Below are positions 1 through 6,500 of a DNA stretch of 7,861 bases, one piece after another. The notes beneath the pieces are model-generated. The model did not search any database. It worked only from the letters and a program-made list of their open reading frames with translations, and was not told the origin of the DNA. The position numbers and the translations under genes are program-made. The DNA lies in the NCBI GenBank assembly GCA_017999215.1, contig JAGOBQ010000183.1:1-7861 (forward strand), written 5' to 3'. Position 1 is the stretch's first letter. Each line of letters starts with the position of its first letter. The stretch is from Thermoanaerobaculia bacterium. Lineage in GTDB: Bacteria; Acidobacteriota; Thermoanaerobaculia; UBA5066.

Positions 1-1572
1 CTGCTCGCCAGGGCGATCCCCGCGGACGGCCCTGGCGTCGCGGTCATCGCGGTGAAGGACGGGAAGACCGTCTTCCGGAAGGCCTACGGGATGGCGAACC
101 TCGAGCTCGGGGTGCCGCTCGTCCCCGACTCCGTCTTCCGCCTCGGCTCGATCACGAAGCAGTTCACCGCGGTCGCGGTCCTGATGCTCGCCGAGGAGGG
201 GAAGCTCTCGCTCTCCGACCCGATCACGAAGCACCTCCCCGGCTACCCGGCGAACGGGCACGTGATCACCGTCGAGCACCTGCTGACGCACACGTCGGGA
301 ATCCGGAGCTACACCGGCCTCCCGGGATACATGACCGGACCGAAGGTCCGGGCCGACCTGACGACCGCGGAGCTCGTCGAGGTCTTCTCGAAGGAGCCGA
401 TGGACTTCGCCCCGGGGGCGGAGTGGCGGTACAACAACTCCGGCTACGTCCTCCTCGGCGCGATCCTCGAGAAAGTCTCGGGCAAGCCGTACGGGGAGCT
501 CCTCGCGGAGCGGATCTTCCGTCCTCTCGGGATGAAGTCGACGCGGGTCGGCGACGAGGGCCCGATCCTCGCGAAGAGGGCCGCCGGCTACACGCGCGAC
601 GGCGAGACGGTCGCGAACGCCCGCTTCCTCAGCATGACGCAGCCCCACGCGGCCGGCGCGCTCGTCTCCACCGTCGACGACCTCGCCCTCTGGGACGCCG
701 CCCTCTACACGGAGAGGCTCGTGAAGAAGGCGTCGCTCGAGAAGGCGTGGACCCCGGCCGTCACGCGCGACGGAAAGCCGACGCGCTACGGCTACGGCTT
801 CGGCGTCTCGACGCTCCGCGGCGCCCGCTCGATCGAGCACGGCGGCGGCATCTTCGGCTTCTCGACGTACGCCGTGAGGCTCCCGGACGAGAAGGTCTAC
901 GTCGCCGTCCTCGCGAACAGCGACGGCCCCGCGGCCGACCCGGGGACGCTCGGGAAGGAGATCGCCGCGCTCCTCATCGGGAAGCCGTTCCCCGCGCGCG
1001 TCCCCGTCCCGGTCGACCCGAAGCTCCTCGAGCGCTGGGTCGGCGTCTACCGCTTCGACCCGCAGACGACGCGGACGATCACGGTCGACGGAGGGAAGCT
1101 CTTCTCCCAGCGCTCGGGCGGGCCGCGCCTCGAGGTGAAGCCGCTCTCGGAGAGCGAGTTCTTCTTCGACCGCTCCCTCACCCGGATCTCGTTCGTCGCC
1201 GGTCCTGACGGGAAGGCGAAGGAGGCCCTCTTCTACCCCGAAGGGGCCGACGAGGCGGAGAAGGGCGTCCGCGAGGGTGACGTCCCCGCGGCCCCGACGG
1301 AGGCGAAGGTCGACCCGGCGCTCTACGACCTCTACGCCGGGGAGTACGAGCTCGCGCCCGGCTTCATCCTCACCGTCCGGCGGGAGGGGAGCCGCCTCCT
1401 CACGCGCGCGACGGGGCAGGAGGAGTTCGAGGTCTTCCCCGCCTCGGAGACGGAGTTCTTCCCGAAGGTCGTCGACGCGCGGATCACGTTCGTGAAGGGG
1501 AGCGACGGAAAGGTGACGGGCCTCGTCCTCCGCCAGGGTGGCCGCGAGATGCCGGCGAAGCGGCTCCGTTGA
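1..1572 (+). CDS. Beta-lactamase-family serine hydrolase (peptidase S12 / class C type) with two C-terminal DUF3471-like domains; 5' end outside window
   Basis: The frame is open from base 1, and the residues before the first candidate start (GTG at 52) already read like the conserved start of the domain (PGVAVIAVKDGK), so the true start and any signal peptide lie upstream; 523 residues are visible. Counting from the GTG at 52, the catalytic motifs are complete: S33-I-T-K36 (nucleophile and general base, SxxK), Y127-N-N129 (YxN) and H263-G-G (in place of KTG). Family members are mostly periplasmic or secreted D-amino-acid peptidases, carboxypeptidases or esterases. The HGG form is common in these non-resistance relatives, so antibiotic resistance should not be assumed. 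After the catalytic domain (to about residue 310) come two related beta-rich domains, at about 321-398 and 420-506. The stop codon overlaps the TTG start of the next gene. Substrate unknown; the family assignment is firm. Confidence 0.95.
   Translation: MLARAIPADGPGVAVIAVKDGKTVFRKAYGMANLELGVPLVPDSVFRLGSITKQFTAVAVLMLAEEGKLSLSDPITKHLPGYPANGHVITVEHLLTHTSGIRSYTGLPGYMTGPKVRADLTTAELVEVFSKEPMDFAPGAEWRYNNSGYVLLGAILEKVSGKPYGELLAERIFRPLGMKSTRVGDEGPILAKRAAGYTRDGETVANARFLSMTQPHAAGALVSTVDDLALWDAALYTERLVKKASLEKAWTPAVTRDGKPTRYGYGFGVSTLRGARSIEHGGGIFGFSTYAVRLPDEKVYVAVLANSDGPAADPGTLGKEIAALLIGKPFPARVPVPVDPKLLERWVGVYRFDPQTTRTITVDGGKLFSQRSGGPRLEVKPLSESEFFFDRSLTRISFVAGPDGKAKEALFYPEGADEAEKGVREGDVPAAPTEAKVDPALYDLYAGEYELAPGFILTVRREGSRLLTRATGQEEFEVFPASETEFFPKVVDARITFVKGSDGKVTGLVLRQGGREMPAKRLR
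1012..1569 (+). repeat. Internal duplication: two DUF3471 / lipocalin-like C-terminal domains in the hydrolase
   Basis: Two protein segments about 100 residues apart align by eye: roughly 1012-1245 and 1309-1569. Both begin VDP followed by a G-x-Y core (WVGVYRF and YAGEYEL). They share a later block with the pattern E-V-x-P-x-S-E-x-E-F-F, then a hydrophobic strand R-I-(S/T)-F-V, then G-x-D-G-K. In this hydrolase family a single C-terminal beta-rich domain of this kind is common. Here it is present twice, with a short acidic linker between the copies (residues about 399-419 from the GTG at 52). The DNA of the copies is not obviously near-identical, so the duplication looks old. The role is unknown; such domains may cover the active site or bind substrate. 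Confidence 0.8.
1569..1572 (+). promoter_or_regulatory. TTGA stop/start overlap between hydrolase and glycosyltransferase
   Basis: The TTG start (1569-1571) shares bases with the TGA stop of the hydrolase (1570-1572), a typical arrangement for translational coupling or reinitiation. No ATG, GTG or TTG lies in this frame between 1503 and 1569, and the next internal one is the ATG at 1776, which would remove the first two hydrophobic segments. TTG is therefore the only nearby start that keeps the whole N-terminal region. The Shine-Dalgarno match upstream is weak (GGCGAAG at 1554-1560), which fits coupling better than independent initiation. Inference from sequence layout. Confidence 0.65.
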
Positions 1573-3503
1573 TCGGGCCCTCCGCGCGAGAGGAGGGGCG
1601 CGAGGAGGCGCCCCTCCCCGCGCGGACCGAGGGACGCCCGCCCGCGCTCTTCGGCCGGCCCCAGTGGGTCGCGTCGGGGCTCGTCCTCGTCGCGCTCGCC
1701 GTCGCCGGGACCGCCGGGAACCGCTATACGGCCTGGGGCGCCTTCGCCGGAGCCGCCGCGCTCTTCGCGCTGATGCGGGGGCTCGGCGACCCGGACGAGG
1801 AGCCCCCCGCGAGACGGCCGGGCCCGTCCCGGGCGACGCTCGTCGCGCTCGTCCTCGTCACGCTGGGGGCCGCGGCGCTCCGGCTCGGGGCGCTCGATTT
1901 CCTGCCTCCCGAGCCGACGAGCGACCACGTCGAGAAGGTCCTCGACGCGGTCCGGATCGCCGAAGGCGCCCGCCCCGTCTTCTGCCCGACGAACGGCGGA
2001 CGGGAGCCGGCCCAGATGTATCTCCTCGCCCTCCTCGCGCTCCTGCCGGGCGTCGGCCTCGACCTGCACTCTCTGACGCTCCTGACGGCGCTCGAGGGGA
2101 CGCTCACCGTCCCGCTCCTCTTCCTGGCCGGGCGCGAGATGGCGCGCCTTCGCGCCCCGGCGGCGGCCGATTCCGCCGGGCTCTGGGCCGCGGCGTTCGG
2201 CGCCGTCTCCGGGTGGCACCTCGTCCTCTCCCGCCTCGGCCTGCGGATCGTCCTCCTCCCGGCGGCGACGCTCCTGCTCCTCATCCTCCTTCTCCGCGCG
2301 GTGCGCGAGGGGCGGCGGCGCGACTGGCTCCTCTCGGGCCTCGTCCTCGGGCTCTCGCTCCACACCTACCAGTCCGCGCGGTTCCTCCTGCTCGTCGTCG
2401 CCGCCGCGGCCCCGCTGGCGGCGCTCGGGAGCCGCGACGCCCGCCCGCGCACCCTCCGCAACCTCGCCGCGTGCGCGTTCGTCGCCGCGGCGGGGGCGGC
2501 CCCTCTCGCCCGCTACGCCGTCGAGTTCCCCGCCGACTTCTGGGCCCGGGCGCGAACGCGCGTCCTCGGCGACGCCCCGTCGGGCGACCCGCTCGCCGCG
2601 CTCCGCCGTCGCCTTCCCGACCTCGCCCGGGGCGTCCTCCCCGCGCTCGGTGCGCTGCACGTTGCCGGGGACCGGTCGTGGTTCCAGGCGGCACCGGGGC
2701 GGCCGCTCCTCGATCCGGCCTCCGGCGCGCTCCTCCTCCTCGGGCTGGGCCTCGCCGGGGCCGACGCCTTCCGCCGCCGCGACCGCGCCGCGCTCCTCGT
2801 GCCCGCGGCTCTCCTCGTCCTCCTCCTCCCGTCCGCCGCCGCCGCCGCGTTCCCGGACGAGAACCCGAGCGCGACGCGGGCGAGCGGCGCGCTCGCCCCG
2901 GCGCTCCTCCTCTCCGGTGTGGCGCTCGGCCGCCTCGGGGAGTCCGTCGACCGCCGGCGCCGGTGGGCGGGCATCCTCCTCGGCGGAGCCCTCGTCGCCG
3001 CCTCCGCCTTCGGGGCGCGCACCCGCCTTCTCGAGTGGAAGGCGGCCTACGCCGGGCGAGCGCTCCCCCATCGCGCGCTCGGCGCAGAGGCGGCCGCCTT
3101 CACGGCCGCGGGGAGGAGCTTCGGGAACGTCTTCGTCGTCGGCGTCCCCCACGGCGTCGACGACCGGGCCGTGGCGATGGAGGCGGGCCGGCCCGGCCGG
3201 AGCCCCGGGCTTCACCCCGGAGAGCGGCCGCTCGCGCAAGCCCTCGCCGCCGCTCGCGCCGGCACCGACGGGCGACGGCCCGATTTCGTGCGCGGCGATC
3301 CGCTCCTCTTCCTCGTCTCGCCCCGCGACGCGGAGGGCCTCGCCGAGCTGCGCGGACTCTTCCCCTCGGCGCGGGTCCGTTCCGTGCCCGCGCCGGGGCC
3401 GGAGGGAGGATTCGTCGTCGTGGAAGCGCCGGCAGAGCGATCCGCGCCCGCCTCCGGCGCCGTCAGCGCGCCGTCGCGTCCGGGAGCACCCGCCAGAGGG
3501 TGA
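1569..3503 (+). CDS. GT39-like (PMT/ArnT-type GT-C fold) integral membrane glycosyltransferase, 644 aa
   Basis: This is a polytopic inner-membrane protein of the dolichyl-phosphate-mannose-protein mannosyltransferase-like superfamily, expected to transfer a sugar from a polyprenyl-phosphate donor to an acceptor on the outer face. After about 33 hydrophilic residues there are roughly 12-14 hydrophobic segments (about 34-50, 55-70, 89-107, 150-166, 170-190, 203-218, 226-243, 253-287, 297-316, 384-400, 407-424, 440-456, 466-482), then a soluble tail from about 485. The first large outer loop holds S118-D119-H-V-E122-K; an acidic residue there is the usual catalytic site of GT-C enzymes. Other blocks recall a family best known from Chloroflexota: NGGREP (142-147), SRLGLR (221-226), SLHTYQSARF (263-272), GDRSWFQ (368-374) and NPSATRASG (432-440). 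The last 12 or so residues overlap the opposing gene and are Pro/Ala/Arg-rich, so they are probably not conserved. Donor and acceptor unknown. The start is discussed under the TTGA overlap. Confidence 0.9.
   Translation: MIGPSAREEGREEAPLPARTEGRPPALFGRPQWVASGLVLVALAVAGTAGNRYTAWGAFAGAAALFALMRGLGDPDEEPPARRPGPSRATLVALVLVTLGAAALRLGALDFLPPEPTSDHVEKVLDAVRIAEGARPVFCPTNGGREPAQMYLLALLALLPGVGLDLHSLTLLTALEGTLTVPLLFLAGREMARLRAPAAADSAGLWAAAFGAVSGWHLVLSRLGLRIVLLPAATLLLLILLLRAVREGRRRDWLLSGLVLGLSLHTYQSARFLLLVVAAAAPLAALGSRDARPRTLRNLAACAFVAAAGAAPLARYAVEFPADFWARARTRVLGDAPSGDPLAALRRRLPDLARGVLPALGALHVAGDRSWFQAAPGRPLLDPASGALLLLGLGLAGADAFRRRDRAALLVPAALLVLLLPSAAAAAFPDENPSATRASGALAPALLLSGVALGRLGESVDRRRRWAGILLGGALVAASAFGARTRLLEWKAAYAGRALPHRALGAEAAAFTAAGRSFGNVFVVGVPHGVDDRAVAMEAGRPGRSPGLHPGERPLAQALAAARAGTDGRRPDFVRGDPLLFLVSPRDAEGLAELRGLFPSARVRSVPAPGPEGGFVVVEAPAERSAPASGAVSAPSRPGAPARG
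3463..3503. other. 41-bp tail-to-tail overlap of convergent genes
   Basis: The forward glycosyltransferase stops at TGA 3501-3503, while the reverse-strand fusion protein stops at the complement of 3463-3465, so each gene's last codons lie inside the other. On the reverse strand the shared bases encode the end of a conserved-looking strand (LTLWRVL). On the forward strand they encode a low-complexity Ser/Pro/Ala/Arg tail. This suggests that the forward frame ran into the older reverse gene after losing an earlier stop. I see no GC stem followed by a T-run on either strand between 3440 and 3530, so there is no recognisable intrinsic terminator between the two transcripts. Confidence 0.85.
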
Positions 3504-6500
3504 GCCCGGGGTTCGAGTACGCCCTCTCGAGGAGGCCGAAACGCTCGAGCTCGCCGAGCTTCTCGAGCCCCTCCTCGCCGTAGACCGCCCGCTCCAGCAG
3601 GCCGTCGACGACCCACCGGACGCGGTGGCGCGCGAGGAATCGGCGCAGCTCCTCGACCGTCATCCTCCCCTCGCCCGCCGCCTCTCCGGGAGCGGCGAGA
3701 CGCGAGCGGTAGAAGGCGTCGACCTCCGCGATCCGCTTCTCGACGACGGAGCCCGGAACCGCCGCGCGGTGCTGGCGAACGTGCCAGCTCCACCCGACGA
3801 CCGCAGGGAGCCCGGTGTGGACGCTGAACCGCGAGCCCCAGCGGTACTCCGGAAGGACCGCCTCGAGGATCGCCGGCGAGCCGCGCTCGTTCGCGCGGAG
3901 CCAGGCGAACCCTTCCCCGTCGTATCGGAGAGGGACGAGCCGCCCCTCGACGCAGAGCGCGGAATCGGCGAGGAACGCCGTGCCGTCGAGGCCGTGCGGA
4001 CGGCCGGCCGCGCCGGCGCCGAGCGCGCCCGGCGGGGCCGGAGCGTCCGCGAACGCCCGGCACGCTTCTCCCGGCGCGACGCGAGGGAAGCGCTCGGCGA
4101 AGCGCGCCGGCGTCGCGGTGAGCGGGTAGAGCGCCGCCGCGCCGAGGAGGAGCGCCGCCGTCGCCGGCCACGGGCCCGGCCGCGTTCGCACGCCGTCCCG
4201 GAGGGCCCCGACGACCCAGGCGAAGGCCGGTCCCGACGCCACGGCCAGCAGGGCCCAGGCCTGGAAGGAGAGCTTGAAGACGGTGTTCATCCGGTCGCCG
4301 CCGACGGAGAGAACGTCGACGGCGAGCGTCACGAGGAACGCCCCGGCGCCGAGAAGGAGGACGGCGCGCCGCTCCGGGCCGGCGCCGCACCCTGGCGCGA
4401 GGGCGAGCGCGGTCGCCGCCGCCGCGAGCGGGAGAACCACCGGGGCCGAAGGGAGCCTCACCGCGAGACCGGCCAGGAGGGCGAGGAGGACGAGGGCAAA
4501 GCCACCGAGCCGCCACCGCCCCTCGAACCCCGCCGACGCCGCGGAATGCCGCCGGGCGAGCTCGAGGGCCGCGAGGCTCGAAAGGAGAAACGCCGGGAGC
4601 CCCCAGAGCCAGAGCCACGCCGCGAGCGGAGTCGTCGCACCGGCGTTCCGGACGACGTTCGTATAGGGAGCGACGTAGGACGCGTCGAAGGGCCGGAAGA
4701 GGAGGGCCGAGAGCGCGAGCGGGCCGAGCCCCCAGACGAGCGCGGCCCGCAGGCGGCGCCCCGGCTTCGCGCGCCGCGCTCCTCCGAACGCGCCCGCGGC
4801 GACGGCCAGGAGCGTCAGGAGGGGGACGTCCCACGGGTTCGTGGCGCGGAGCGCGCCGAGGGCGAGCGCGCCGACCGCGAAGAGCGCGACCCGCCCGAGT
4901 CGCGACGCCGGAGACGCGTCCGCGAGCGAGAGCGCGAACGCAAGGAGGAGGAGGCCGACCGGCAGCGCCATGGCGTGCGCGTGGAGGTCGCCGAACAGGT
5001 ACGTGAAGAAGGGGAACTCGGTGATCTCGTTGCCGGAGCCGGCGACGGCCGGCAGGAGGCGCGTCGCGTTCCAGTACCACTCCTCCCCCCGGATCGGGAG
5101 CGGAGCGCCCGCGAGCGCCCGCATCGCCCCGGTCGCGACCGCGACCGGGGCGACGGCGCCGGCCGGGCTTCCGCCCAGCGCGGCAAAGGCACGAAGCAGG
5201 AGGCGCAGCTGCCCCAGGTTCCCGAGGAGGACGAGGAGCGCGGCGGAGGCGAGGCCGGCGAGGAGGGGCGCGCCGGCCGGCCTCTCCTCCCCCCGCGCCG
5301 CGGCGCTTCGGACGAGCGAGGCGCCGAGGGCGAACGCGCCCGCTCCGGCGAGGGCGAAGAAGGTCGGGACCGCGAGGTTGTAGGCGAGGCCCGGGAGGAG
5401 GCCGAGGAGGCGTGCCGGGACGGCCGCGAGGAGGTAGCCGAAATCGTAGTAGTTGAGCGTTCCTCCCGCGAACCACGGATGCTGCGCGGGAAGGTCCGCG
5501 GTCCGGAGGAACGCGTTCAGGAACGCGAACGCCATCGGCTTCTCGCCGCCGAGCGACGGGTGCCAGAGGTCGGGATTTCCCCACCGCAGGAAGAGCCCGA
5601 GCGCGAAAAGGACCTGGAAGACCGCCTCGGCCGCGAGGAGCGTCCGCCGCTCGCGCCGCAGCACCTCTCCGAGCGCGGCGCGCCTCCGCCAGGCCGCCAC
5701 CGCGCCTCCGGCGACGAGGACCGCGAGCGCGAGGGGCAGGCTGGTCCGGCCGAACGGGACGATCCGGAGCGCAGCGAGAAGGAAGGCGAGCCAGCCGACC
5801 GCGAGGAGGCCAAGGAGACGCGCCGCGGCGAACGCCACCGCGGGATGCCGACCGAACGCCTCCAGCGCGAACGGAAGGGCGGCCGCCGCGAGGAGGGCGA
5901 GGAGGAGGCTCCACGCCACGACGGCCAGCGCGGGGCGTCGGTTCGCGGGCGCGCGGGGGTCGGGGGGCGCCCCGCGCCCGACGCCCGCCTCCTCGCGCGC
6001 GAGCCGCTCCGGGGAAAGGGCGAGCCCTCCGGGCGCCGCCGAGGCCTGGAGCGGCGTCTGCGCGACGACGTCGTCGAGGAGCGTCGCGGGGAGGCGGGCC
6101 TCGAGCTCGGCGCGAGAGAGAGACGCTTTGCGCCCGAAGATCCAGACGGGCGCCCGGTCGTAGACCCAGAACGCCTCCTCGGCCGCGAGCGCCGTGCCTC
6201 CTCCCGGCGGGAGCTCGGGAGGCCGCGCCCATGCCGCCGTCCCCGCCGCGTCGGAGAGGCGCAGCGGGCCGAGGGCGAGCGGCGACTGGAACGGACTCGA
6301 CGGCAGGGGCGCGAAGCCGAGGCTCCCGTCGAAGAGGGCGCGATACCAGGCGAGCGTGAACGGGTGGTTCGACGGAAGGAGGGGGACGACCCAGAGGGAC
6401 CGGGGGCTGGAGAGAACGACGCCGTCGGCCTCGGCGAGGGCTTCGAGGATCGCTTCCCGCTTCCCCGCGTGGTCGGGTCCGCGAACGGGAAGGAGGCGGA

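Larger units (their letters stand above)
3463..5931 (-). other. C-terminal DUF2298 / Chlor_Arch_YYY half of the fusion protein
   Basis: This half covers residues about 603-1424 counted from the GTG at 7737. It is a very hydrophobic stretch with roughly 15 membrane segments, followed by a soluble tail from about 1210. The order of signature blocks fits the family over its whole length: an entry loop with NPDLWHP and GGEKPM, the tyrosine motif at 763-764, the E-I-T-E-F and D-L-H-A-H pair at 904-921, the D-R-M-N-T-V-F-K block at 1148-1155, and a tail ending in a short alpha/beta-looking unit. The family's name-giving third tyrosine is replaced by aspartate (Y763-Y764-D765). Charged and histidine residues in loop motifs (D917, H919, H921, D1148, R1149) are candidates for a catalytic or ligand site, but this is inference. 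Confidence 0.88.

Noticed and set aside
52..54. GTG as the true start of the hydrolase
   Set aside because: The 17 codons before it encode the conserved PGVAVIAV strand of the catalytic domain, so the gene begins upstream of the window.
1..1572. Antibiotic-resistance beta-lactamase
   Set aside because: HGG in place of KTG and the extra C-terminal domains match the broad S12-type hydrolase family, and no resistance context is visible.
3184..3210. GGCC/CCGG-rich palindromic stretch as a possible terminator or operator
   Set aside because: It lies inside the conserved frame of the glycosyltransferase tail, has no T-run, and short GGCC palindromes are expected in such GC-rich DNA.
1332..3239. 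635-codon reverse-strand frame opposite the glycosyltransferase
   Set aside because: Charged, low-complexity Arg/Glu/Gly-rich translation, antisense to a gene with clear family motifs.
1538..3583. 681-codon forward frame overlapping the glycosyltransferase
   Set aside because: Arg/Pro-rich shadow frame with no recognisable domain; the 1569-3503 frame has the family blocks and membrane segments.
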